Positions 7,730-16,103 of a stretch of 25,358 nucleotides of DNA are shown one piece after another. A model generated the notes under the pieces. The model was not told the DNA's origin and did no database searches. It was given only the letters and a program-made list of their open reading frames with translations. How positions within the stretch are numbered: the first letter of the stretch is position 1; each line of letters opens with the position of its first letter. The stretch comes from a virus, in IMG/VR virus record IMGVR_UViG_3300042398_001741, positions 1 through 25,358 of that record; one strand, given 5' to 3'. The position numbers were made by a program, and so were the translations under genes.

Positions 7730-10700
7730 CTAAGGAATGGCCTGATATCCACCAGCGGACACCAAATATGTAGAACCAAGCCCTGATTTTCTTTGTGCAG
7801 TAGCTACCATGTAATCAAGCCATAGCAGGTACGGTATGTTTTTGGCACTGAGTTGTTCCCATGCCGGAATTTTTTCAAATGATTTAAGAGGATGCAACTT
7901 TGTAAGAGCTAACCTTGCTGGGGTTGAACTTGCTGCAAGTAGGCTAACTATAGGTGGGAGCGCGTTAAATAGTGGAGGCAATACCAGATAAATAAGCGGC
8001 TCTATGATAGGTTTAAGTAGTTCGGTTGATATTTCATAAAAAGGCCCATCATCTTCTGGTAAAGAAGGCTTTGGAGGAAACTGAAAGAGCTCGATAATAC
8101 TTAAAAACGGAGCCTTTAAAGCGTTTGCCGCATCAATGATAGAGGATACTGCATCAAGCGCGGGATACACATTAGCCTCTAACATTCCACCAATAAACGC
8201 TTTAATGTCAGCACCTTTAATAGTTTCCAGGCTAGCCCCAAAAAGCGCTCGGATGATAAGAGCCACGGCAATCACTTTTTCAAACCGGTTTTCTTCAATA
8301 GCCTCTTTTATTTTTGCTATCAGCAATCCTGAGACTGCTGAGATGACTATTTTGGCAGCCTCCTTCATAATAGATTTTATCAAAGATGGCGGTATGATTA
8401 TTTGTGTGGGAAGACCTGGCTTTGGAAGTCGAACTTTGAACTTTTTAGGAATTTGTTTTATCATGTCAAGGGTCTGCTTAAACATATCATCACCAAGAGC
8501 ATTTGGAACTTCTAGATTTGGTATTGCACTTAATACTCCGTTAATGGAATTGTAAAAGAGTTTCTCAGCATTTGGAAGCTGATTTTCCAGGTTCAATTCA
8601 AAAGACACCAGGCTTGCTATAGTCTTGGCGTCAAGAGCATCAATAATACTTGGGGCTGCTTTAAAAGCAGCAATGATCACATAAATGTATGGAGGAACTG
8701 GTGGCAGAGTTATGCTGGTGTAGCATGGAAACGGAAGAGGCGGAACATCTAACGCTTGTGCAATAAAGCCTAACGCCTCTGGAGAAACTTTTTCTGCTGC
8801 CTTTTCGAGAGGCTTTTTTATGGCCTCTTTAATTTTTTCTACGCGTTTTTCAATTTTTTCTTCTGCACTTAGGTTTACATCAAATGAAAGCTTTTGCTCC
8901 AGTTCCGTAATATCTTGATCAAGGTCTATGAAAAATTGTCTTATTTCGGGAGTGTCTACCTCTTTAAGTATGGCCTCCTTTAATTTCTTGGTAAGATTAA
9001 TTGTTTTGATTCCCATGCCAAGGTCCTTTAATACCTGATTGGCAATTTCACCGGGTGCGCTGGCTGCGGTATCAACTGCTTTTAGCAAATTGTCAATTAC
9101 CTCAGAAGGTCCAAGTGTAGGGATCATCAATCCCTTATCATCCTTAGGTATCTTTATCGGAGATAATTTGATCTTATCAATTGCATCCTCAGTCAATTTG
9201 AAAACTTCATTAATTGCCTCTTCGAGAATCTCTGCATTAGGGGGAAAGAATTCCAACGCCTTTTTAATGTCAGCTCTTCTTTTCTTGGCAAGCTCAGAGT
9301 TTCCACCGATTGAAGGAGGATCTTTGATTTCCAATTGATCAAATGAGGTTTTAATCTTATCTTTAAGCTTGTCAATAACGTTCTTTCCACTATCAGGATT
9401 GTTTACATCATTGTTGATATTTCCAACTAGCAGCTTTCCTAAAGGTGAGCCTAAATTAACTTTGAATGTCTTTTTTGGAAGTACTAAGTCCAACAACGGA
9501 GTCTCCTCAATTGGATTGATTCCGCCTACTGTTGGATGCGGTATTGAACAAGGCCCACGAGAGGTTAGCATATATGTTGCATCACCTTTTTCATCAATAA
9601 GCATAACAAAAGGACTTGGAACTGGGCCTGCCATTGCAATCCATGTAACAATAGTGCCAAGAGGCGTATTGACTGTTATGATATGTTGCCAAAGAAGCGG
9701 CAGCGGTATACTGATAAGAGGGTCCGGTATTCCTAACGCCAATGTTGGAAGAACCGCTGGAACCGGAACTGGTACCGGTATTTGCAAAGCAACCGGGTAG
9801 TACCGAAATAGGCGAAGCGCTAAATTTTGCGGATCTAACTCCGGTACTGGAAGCAGACTAACTGTTTGTAAAATTTTAGTGTACTCTGTCCAATAGCAAT
9901 TTTTCAAAAAGTTAGGGCACGTTCCATCAGAAGGTTTTTCTCCTACCGGGTCAGAACCTAATAGGTCTTTACACTTCTTTTCCAGGTTGACCGAATTTTG
10001 TCCAATTCCACCTCCTAATTTTTTAGCAGCCTCTTCAATACATTTTTTTCCTTCATTAATGCATGTGTTATAGCCATCAATTTCTAGAAGTATCGCAGTT
10101 TGCTCTTCCAGTATCTTTGTCTTAAATTTTTCCAAGACTTCTGCTTTTCTGCGAAAGTCGTTTAGGTGAGAGACTCCAAACAAAACACGAGGTCCGTCTA
10201 AGTAACTCCTATTTTCAATTGATTGAAAGAATACTTTAGCCGCCTCTTTCTTAGCAGCGTCGTATATTTTTGTATTGATAAAGTTATTGTAAGGATTGCC
10301 ATTTTTGATGCTGTTTACCTTATCAGTAACTTTTGTTTTTATAGTAACTTCTAGGGTTTCCAAAAAGACCGTGGCAACATCATTATCAACAGTTAACCCA
10401 TTTGCGTTTTGAGGAACTTCTACAATAAGTTCTTCATTGAGGCCGTTAACAATTTTTTTCTGCACTGTTGTTCCCAAGAGTTCGCCTTTTTCATTGTACT
10501 CGGGTTTTGGCTTATTATAGCCTTGTTCTTGATATGTGTAAAAGTAGTCAATTCTTTTAGCCGAGTAAAACGGCTTCCAAACTGCAAATTCATAGAGACC
10601 GGTACGATCCCTGACTATACTTTCCCCTTCTACTTCAGGAAGGCCCAGTGGCAAAATGTAGCTATCGAGCGGTGATGAGACTCCACCAATTCCAGAAAAC

Positions 10701-12610
10701 TGCAAAGAAGGATTAGCAAGTTGGGTATTGCTTGCAGTTTCGGTTTGTAAGTTTTTGCATAAATTCCAGAGCTGAACTACTCTAAAATAAATAGGACCCG
10801 CAACCTGAACGGTCCACTTGTTTGTGTCTACTCTGCTATCTAGTGGATTTGTCCTTGTGTATTTATAGCCTACTAGATTAGATATCGCATTTGAATTTGC
10901 AGAAAGCGGCTTACGTATATCCTCAATTGTGCCTGATAGGTTAGCAACAATAGAGTCTTTATATTGATTGTACGTGGTAGCAATGCCTTCAATTGCTGAT
11001 ATTACATTGTTTCTATCAATAGTATTTGTGGACAACCTATTTTTGATTGCTTCTTGTGTGGCTTTTTGTGAAGTTGTTAGAGCAGTATCAGCAACCCATA
11101 CAGGATCTCCGGCTAGAGCGCCACCCAGTTCAGAAATAGAAGTTCCTGCTCCAAGTGGGTTTGTGCCATAAGCTTCCAGGTCTGTTTCAATGGAGGTACC
11201 TTCCACAGTGAAAGCTTTTAACTGTGTAGAACTAATCAGAGTGCCTCCTACTGAGGATGCTCTAGCTTGCTGAAATTTCTGATAGTCGTCATAAATGGTT
11301 TGTCTTTGTTTGTTTAACAAGGCAAGCTGTGCTACCAATGAATCTCTTTGGCGTAGTATCGTTTGTAGTCCTCCATAGTAAGTTTCGTATGCATCTCGCA
11401 TTGTTCCAAAATAGGAAATACTTACATCATTTAGCAGATCTACCTCATAGAAAGCCCACCACCTATTGTCTGCAGCAATTTTCTTCTTTGCACAATCCTG
11501 CATTTTCTTACCGCATTCATCGGCTTCAGAAAGAAAGTCATCCACTTTTTTCTTCTCCTCTTCTGGGTTTGGCAATTCTACATCAGGCAGAGTTACCTCA
11601 GTATTAATCACAGGATCTGCTGGCGGATTGCAGAGTTCATCATGAACCTTTTCAATTTCCTCTTTTCGATATACAGCAGGGGTGGGTGTAACCTCTACAC
11701 ATAGATCTAATTTTCCAATATCTCTAGGTAGCGTGCTCTCCGGCTCTGGTAGCCCAACTCCTTTTGTAAGGTCTTTAACCCTGTTGGCATCATCATAGGT
11801 CTTTTTTGCCTCTTCATACACATCAACCTCTTTGAATATATTAAGACCTAACATATTCAGCATGCCAAAAAAGTCTTTTTCGCTGTTGGCATTTTCTAAG
11901 ACCTGTATTGCAGAAGGGTTGTTTGAAAACTGCTCTTTTGCTAAATTTTTAAGTGTTGCCAAATCTTCTTTACCAGACTCGGTAAGCATTTTCTTGTATG
12001 CCATACCTTTTAAGTTCTCTAATGCAGCATTAAGATCCGGAAACTTAAAGGCAGGAGCCCATGAAATACTTTTGATTCCGATTTTGAATTGTATGCCTAC
12101 GCTAAGGGGGCCAAAACCAAGTGAGATTGTAGCATCAATGGTAGGCGGGACTAATGCAATTTTAAGGTTTTTGAAAGCGTTTAGATTGATCTTGGAGAAA
12201 TCAATTACCTGTGAAATGTCCAGATTTGGATTTTCTGCAAGTTCGGAAACTTTCTTTCCTCCCACCATTTTAGTGGGATCCAACTTTAGGAGATCGTAAT
12301 TAATGTCACCGTCGGGCAGAGAAAAAACAGCTTCCACCAGGTCTACTAGTGGTTGAATGCTTCCAACTCTCCCAAATATCTTGTCATCCTGCTTAATTGC
12401 AGGAAACTCAGCATAATCTGCGGAAGTAACAGCCTTATTAAAAAGAACGGCTACCTCCTTAAATTTGTCTATAGTTTCCTGTTTAGGCGATTTGGTTTCA
12501 ACACTTCCAAATTCATTGAGGATTGAGTTAACCTCATTCAGAAGAATTTCTGCCTCTACAGATTTCTTTTCGCAACAACTACAATTGATTCCGTGGATTT
12601 CACTTTTCAT
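7730..12610 (-). CDS. Giant virion-cluster protein, possibly a tail/baseplate scaffold or tape-measure candidate (1626 aa)
   Basis: This is the largest gene in the window. It starts at an ATG overlapping the spike-gene stop (TAATG) and ends with TAG at 7730. The N-terminus has a Cys cluster (NCSCCEKK, residues 9-16), and further Cys pairs recur along the chain. Residues near 380-470 form a coiled-coil-like stretch (GGLQTILRQRDSLVAQLALL). The middle has Pro-rich hydrophobic strands (LQIPVPVPVPAVLPTLALGI). The C-terminal third alternates amphipathic helices with hydrophobic segments (PPYIYVIIAAFKAAPSIIDA, VIAVALIIRALFGAS). The end carries HPLK...IPAWEQLS...YLLWLDYM (1573-1601). Length and hydrophobic helices would suit a tape measure, but the Pro-rich beta stretches and the position after the spike argue for a structural baseplate protein. 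No enzyme motif was seen. Confidence 0.8.
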   Translation of the reverse strand: MKSEIHGINCSCCEKKSVEAEILLNEVNSILNEFGSVETKSPKQETIDKFKEVAVLFNKAVTSADYAEFPAIKQDDKIFGRVGSIQPLVDLVEAVFSLPDGDINYDLLKLDPTKMVGGKKVSELAENPNLDISQVIDFSKINLNAFKNLKIALVPPTIDATISLGFGPLSVGIQFKIGIKSISWAPAFKFPDLNAALENLKGMAYKKMLTESGKEDLATLKNLAKEQFSNNPSAIQVLENANSEKDFFGMLNMLGLNIFKEVDVYEEAKKTYDDANRVKDLTKGVGLPEPESTLPRDIGKLDLCVEVTPTPAVYRKEEIEKVHDELCNPPADPVINTEVTLPDVELPNPEEEKKKVDDFLSEADECGKKMQDCAKKKIAADNRWWAFYEVDLLNDVSISYFGTMRDAYETYYGGLQTILRQRDSLVAQLALLNKQRQTIYDDYQKFQQARASSVGGTLISSTQLKAFTVEGTSIETDLEAYGTNPLGAGTSISELGGALAGDPVWVADTALTTSQKATQEAIKNRLSTNTIDRNNVISAIEGIATTYNQYKDSIVANLSGTIEDIRKPLSANSNAISNLVGYKYTRTNPLDSRVDTNKWTVQVAGPIYFRVVQLWNLCKNLQTETASNTQLANPSLQFSGIGGVSSPLDSYILPLGLPEVEGESIVRDRTGLYEFAVWKPFYSAKRIDYFYTYQEQGYNKPKPEYNEKGELLGTTVQKKIVNGLNEELIVEVPQNANGLTVDNDVATVFLETLEVTIKTKVTDKVNSIKNGNPYNNFINTKIYDAAKKEAAKVFFQSIENRSYLDGPRVLFGVSHLNDFRRKAEVLEKFKTKILEEQTAILLEIDGYNTCINEGKKCIEEAAKKLGGGIGQNSVNLEKKCKDLLGSDPVGEKPSDGTCPNFLKNCYWTEYTKILQTVSLLPVPELDPQNLALRLFRYYPVALQIPVPVPVPAVLPTLALGIPDPLISIPLPLLWQHIITVNTPLGTIVTWIAMAGPVPSPFVMLIDEKGDATYMLTSRGPCSIPHPTVGGINPIEETPLLDLVLPKKTFKVNLGSPLGKLLVGNINNDVNNPDSGKNVIDKLKDKIKTSFDQLEIKDPPSIGGNSELAKKRRADIKKALEFFPPNAEILEEAINEVFKLTEDAIDKIKLSPIKIPKDDKGLMIPTLGPSEVIDNLLKAVDTAASAPGEIANQVLKDLGMGIKTINLTKKLKEAILKEVDTPEIRQFFIDLDQDITELEQKLSFDVNLSAEEKIEKRVEKIKEAIKKPLEKAAEKVSPEALGFIAQALDVPPLPFPCYTSITLPPVPPYIYVIIAAFKAAPSIIDALDAKTIASLVSFELNLENQLPNAEKLFYNSINGVLSAIPNLEVPNALGDDMFKQTLDMIKQIPKKFKVRLPKPGLPTQIIIPPSLIKSIMKEAAKIVISAVSGLLIAKIKEAIEENRFEKVIAVALIIRALFGASLETIKGADIKAFIGGMLEANVYPALDAVSSIIDAANALKAPFLSIIELFQFPPKPSLPEDDGPFYEISTELLKPIIEPLIYLVLPPLFNALPPIVSLLAASSTPARLALTKLHPLKSFEKIPAWEQLSAKNIPYLLWLDYMVATAQRKSGLGSTYLVSAGGYQAIP

Positions 12611-13374
12611 TATTGCGATACTTTAACGTTCTTTGATGTGGACAACTGCTCGAATGAGCTAGCAGCGCCTGACAAAGTACCTGGCGACGATGGCAATTTT
12701 GCGTCCACTGCGCTGGCCATCATTTTTAGGAAAGTCCAAAGAGGCTCAGCAAGAACTGCTGAATATGTAGGAGCCGGACCAAGCTTAGTCACGGCTGTTC
12801 CATTCATGGAGATCTCTGTAGATTCTCCTTTTATTAACGAATTTGATGTGATATTGATAGTACTGTTTGCTGTGATATTGATATTGGTTCCAACCAACTC
12901 AATAATACTTTGGCTGCCAGCGTGCTCAATGGTGATACTACTATCTGGGTTAACCGTGATGTGTGAATCTTTATGAAAGAGTTCTAGTCCAATGCCAGGC
13001 GTATAGTACACTTTCATCTGCTCATCTTCATCATAGGCAAGCACGTGGCTATTCAAATAACTTCCAGAAATGTCAGCCTGCATTGCACGATTGATAGTCT
13101 GGATTCCATAATACTCTGGTGAGTATAGGTTGCCTTCACTAAATTGTACACGAACAATTGCACCTATTTTCGGTATTGAAATGCTCCCGAAGCCTCCCGC
13201 GCCTCCAGCAAAAGAATTGTTAGTTACTGGGAACGCCCATGGAACCTGTCCATCTTCTAGGTCATCAAAAAGTGAATAGACCTTGATGCGACACCTACCT
13301 AGCTGTTCAGGATCGTTATTGTCCACTACCGGACCTAACCATATTCTATTTTTAAGATCTTCTGTTGTTGCCAT
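12610..13374 (-). CDS. Baseplate central spike, gp5/gpV type, without lysozyme domain (254 aa)
   Basis: The N-terminal OB-fold is clear. WLGPVVDNNDPEQLGRCRIK (12-31) matches the 'G.V....Dp..lGRv.v' motif of spike proteins, then VPWAFPV (44-50), then ISIPKIGAIVRVQFSEGNLY (65-84) with the typical P..G..V.V.F..G. Residues about 128-190 are short beta repeats (ITVNPDSSITIEHAG, INITANSTINITSNSLIKGE) like the trimeric beta-helix needle of T4 gp5C. T4 gp5 is about 575 residues because a lysozyme domain sits between these parts; here it is absent, as in the P2 gpV class. The protein would form the tip of the cell-puncturing device on the hub. Starts and stops overlap both neighbours (TAATG each). Confidence 0.9.
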   Translation of the reverse strand: MATTEDLKNRIWLGPVVDNNDPEQLGRCRIKVYSLFDDLEDGQVPWAFPVTNNSFAGGAGGFGSISIPKIGAIVRVQFSEGNLYSPEYYGIQTINRAMQADISGSYLNSHVLAYDEDEQMKVYYTPGIGLELFHKDSHITVNPDSSITIEHAGSQSIIELVGTNINITANSTINITSNSLIKGESTEISMNGTAVTKLGPAPTYSAVLAEPLWTFLKMMASAVDAKLPSSPGTLSGAASSFEQLSTSKNVKVSQ

Positions 13375-16088
13375 TACGGTGCTTGTAAGTCTGCGTTACC
13401 TATTCTATTTATATCAAGAGGAGTGGACGGTGCTTCTAGATTTGTTTTGATAGTTGGCGCTGTGTTGTTTTCGGGTGGCGAAACTTGTGGAACTACACCC
13501 AGTTCTCCTTCCAACCCTGTGTCTGGCCCAACCAATTCTATGGAATCCAGTTCAATCACAGGTATTTTTGGAGCATCTTGTGAAACTCTTCCAGGATCTT
13601 CATCATTTAATGAAGGTTCTTTAAAAATAACTGTGCCTGGTGTTGATCTTTCAGATTGTGTTCCTTCAAAATCCACTGCACCTAATTCTATTTCAGGAAT
13701 TCTCGGTCCTTCTTGTGTAACCTTTTGAAGTTCGCCTTCATTAGGTTTAGCCTCTACAAAATTAACTTTTGTAGAAACGCTATTTGATTTGCTAGGTTCT
13801 TCAAATTGAACCGGCTGTAAATTATTTTGAGTCTTTGGCGGCTCTATAAAATTAACCGTTGCGGAATCAGCAGCTACAACAGGAGGCGACTGTAATTCTA
13901 CTTTACCAGATCCACTTTCAGATATACTTGGTTCTTGTAATTCTACTTTAGTAAGACCGCCTGGTTGTACAATAGCGGCTTGAAGATCTACAGTTCCGCC
14001 GGTTCCATCTATGCTGCTTCCATTATCTTCAAAACTAACATTCGAAGGAGAAGAGGCGTTAATTGAAGGCTCTTCAAGTTCTACCGAACCGCCACCAGCG
14101 TTAATTTGCGGGCCTTCCAATTGTACGCTATTTTCAATATCATTGTTAAGACGTGGAGAAGTAAACTGTACTTTCTCAGTTCCTCCGCCTTCAACAGTAG
14201 TTCCTTCAAGTTCTACGCTTCCCGGATTTGAAGCGGTTGATTCTGGTCCATCCAATTCAACTTTTGTAGCGGAAGAATTAGATACGGATGATTCTCTAAG
14301 ATCTACGCTTCCTGGATTGATATCCATTGGTTCAAGACCTTCCAACTTAACTTTTTCCGAAGCGGATTCTGATTTTGGAGGCTCTACAAATATAACTTTG
14401 CTAGCAAGCGGTGGGCCCACTGGAGGCCCTGCCAATTCTACATTTGTTGATTGCGGATTTGATATTCCAGGGCTTAAAAGATCTACCGATGCACTTGTAG
14501 CCGGAGCAATTGGCGGCGCTGATAAGGCAACATTCGTAGAAGAAGCAGCATTAATAACTGGTGCCGTAAGTTCTACATTTGTATTGTTTGGGTTGTTTGG
14601 CTCCGCGCCAGTCAATCCACTATTTTCTGGTTGAATACCGCCCTCTAACGTGGATCCACTAGATTCAAGAATAACGTCGGCAATAAGATTGGTAATTAAA
14701 GGCGGTGCATTTAATGTAACTGTTGTTGCAATATCATCAGCAATTGGAGGCGGAAAAACTCCTTCAAAAACATTTCCAAGAACTGCTCTTGAAATTGCTC
14801 CTTGAATGGCATTGTTTAATGCTCCTGTTCCAATGTCAAGAGCGGTATCTAATAAACCACCAAGAAGACCGCCTAATCTTGCATTTGCCTCTTTTAGTTT
14901 TTGCTGATTTTTAAGTCTTTCTGTTTGGTTAAAGAATTCTCGTTTTACGCCATCAAGAAAGTCTCTTTCTACACCAATTACACCCTGAGGAGGATTGCTT
15001 GGATCATAAAAAGTTTCTGCAACAGCGTTTTCATTTCTCCAAGTTTGATCATAAGTATCTTCTAAAATTGCCCCGAGCAAACCATACGAATTGTACTCTC
15101 TAATTACCGGAGTAAGAATCGTCATTTTGTTGGTAGCAGCTGCTTCTGGGCTTTTTGTAAGTGACCCGAAGTATGTTGGAGCATCTGAGTTTATATCAAA
15201 TTTGCATTTTTCAAATCTAAAGCGTACAAATGTTGCAAGGTTATTAAAGTCCTGCATAATTACTGGATAGTCAGAAAATGCTCCTGGATCTCTTTGCAAC
15301 GTGCTGATTAACGCGCTACTCAATCCGCTAGCCCATTGACTGTTTGGTACAACCGCGCTAATTGCGTTTTGTATGCCCTGTTCTGTTAAACCAGGTATGC
15401 TTATGTTTCCAAACGGCGGAGGCTTAATAGGGTTCTCAAATTCAGAAATATCACTAGTAAGATTTGGAGAGTTTGTAGCCGGAAGAACGCTTGATGGCCT
15501 TTGCATTGAGCGAATTTCCGTAATCACCAATTCCATTTTGAAACTTCGAAGATTTGAAGGCAGCATCCATCTCATATGGATTGCATCAAATGCAGCCTTT
15601 CGATAGAGATCCATCAAATAAGTCATTTTCAAATCGATTGATTCTAGCGTTTCAAAGGTAATTTTCTTATCCTTTCCACGAAAACTTTGTTCCGGATCAA
15701 TTTTCCAAATTTCTTCTAGCCCGGAAACTTTTTGTATGTACCATGGCATTTTTTGAAGTTCGTATAGTCCTTGAATAAGCTCCTTTATCATTTGAGCTCT
15801 TGTGTATTCACCTATACTTTTAAGATATCGAATTGCAGAATCTGGGTGCGATTCGTGAAAGAAAAGTCCGCCACCAAGTGTGTCAAGACTTTTGTTAATA
15901 GACAAATCATCAACAGGCCTTTCGCCTTCTCCCTGAACTCCTAATTGTGGAAATCTTACATAGAATCCAATGTATGTTGGATCTTGGTAGTCGGCAAACT
16001 TATTTGGTCTTTGCGTAGCATATGCGTCTCTCCATGCTGGTGAGGAATAGCTTAAGAACGACCTTGTTATTGAATCTGCGTATTTCAT
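13374..16088 (-). CDS. Tail/baseplate protein with long C-terminal 15-residue repeat array (904 aa)
   Basis: Residues 1-400 look like a folded structural part: DPTYIGFYVRF (36-46), the helical LKSIGEYTRAQMIKELIQGL (89-108), RGKDKKITFETLESIDLKMT (137-156), then NLRSFKMELVITEIRSM (179-195). This is a pattern I associate loosely with tail-tube/baseplate interface proteins of T4-like phages, but I cannot name it. Residues 400-450 are Gly/Ala/Leu-rich. From about residue 457, and in perfect register from 505 to 894, comes a 15-residue repeat with Val at position 1, Leu or Phe at 3 and often Pro at 6. The gene lies between hub and spike genes and is coupled to the latter (TAATG). The repeat may form a fibre, a beta-solenoid or an extended spacer. 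Function is unknown. Confidence 0.82.
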   Translation of the reverse strand: MKYADSITRSFLSYSSPAWRDAYATQRPNKFADYQDPTYIGFYVRFPQLGVQGEGERPVDDLSINKSLDTLGGGLFFHESHPDSAIRYLKSIGEYTRAQMIKELIQGLYELQKMPWYIQKVSGLEEIWKIDPEQSFRGKDKKITFETLESIDLKMTYLMDLYRKAAFDAIHMRWMLPSNLRSFKMELVITEIRSMQRPSSVLPATNSPNLTSDISEFENPIKPPPFGNISIPGLTEQGIQNAISAVVPNSQWASGLSSALISTLQRDPGAFSDYPVIMQDFNNLATFVRFRFEKCKFDINSDAPTYFGSLTKSPEAAATNKMTILTPVIREYNSYGLLGAILEDTYDQTWRNENAVAETFYDPSNPPQGVIGVERDFLDGVKREFFNQTERLKNQQKLKEANARLGGLLGGLLDTALDIGTGALNNAIQGAISRAVLGNVFEGVFPPPIADDIATTVTLNAPPLITNLIADVILESSGSTLEGGIQPENSGLTGAEPNNPNNTNVELTAPVINAASSTNVALSAPPIAPATSASVDLLSPGISNPQSTNVELAGPPVGPPLASKVIFVEPPKSESASEKVKLEGLEPMDINPGSVDLRESSVSNSSATKVELDGPESTASNPGSVELEGTTVEGGGTEKVQFTSPRLNNDIENSVQLEGPQINAGGGSVELEEPSINASSPSNVSFEDNGSSIDGTGGTVDLQAAIVQPGGLTKVELQEPSISESGSGKVELQSPPVVAADSATVNFIEPPKTQNNLQPVQFEEPSKSNSVSTKVNFVEAKPNEGELQKVTQEGPRIPEIELGAVDFEGTQSERSTPGTVIFKEPSLNDEDPGRVSQDAPKIPVIELDSIELVGPDTGLEGELGVVPQVSPPENNTAPTIKTNLEAPSTPLDINRIGNADLQAP
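13407..14576 (-). repeat. Tandem 45-nt / 15-residue coding repeats (26 units) in the 904-aa protein
   Basis: Residues 505-894 divide into 26 units, nearly all exactly 15 residues. Val or Ile stands at residues 505, 520, 535, 550 and so on to 655; one 14-mer (655-668) is compensated by one 16-mer (684-699), and the register continues from 700 to 880. Typical units are VELQEPSISESGSGK, VDLLSPGISNPQSTN and VIFKEPSLNDEDPGR. The consensus is roughly V-x-(L/F)-x-x-P-x-(I/V)-x-x-x-x-(S/T)-x-(K/S/N). Two more units probably precede it (Val457, Val472). DNA copies are well diverged, so the repeat is maintained at protein level and is not a recent slippage array. Confidence 0.9.
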
Positions 16089-16093
16089 GCAAT

Positions 16094-16101
16094 CTATATA
16101 T
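16094..16101 (-). promoter_or_regulatory. ATATATAG motif immediately before the 904-aa gene
   Basis: The same octamer as the other candidate late promoters lies on the minus strand in the 15-nt gap after the hub stop. It is only 5 nt from the ATG, not 15-18 nt. A promoter here would give a leaderless or nearly leaderless mRNA. Chance occurrence in AT-rich intergenic DNA is a real alternative. Confidence 0.25.
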
Positions 16102-16103
16102 TT

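Noticed and set aside
13407-14576. Reading the 45-nt periodicity as a CRISPR array or minisatellite
   Set aside because: Units are diverged in DNA, there are no constant repeats with variable spacers, and the reading frame and protein register are maintained throughout.
14011-14634. Long plus-strand open frame (207 codons) opposite the repeat array
   Set aside because: It mirrors the repeat codons of the real minus-strand gene; its Ser/Pro/Thr-rich composition is a by-product of the 45-nt period. No promoter or leader of the recurring type lies before it.
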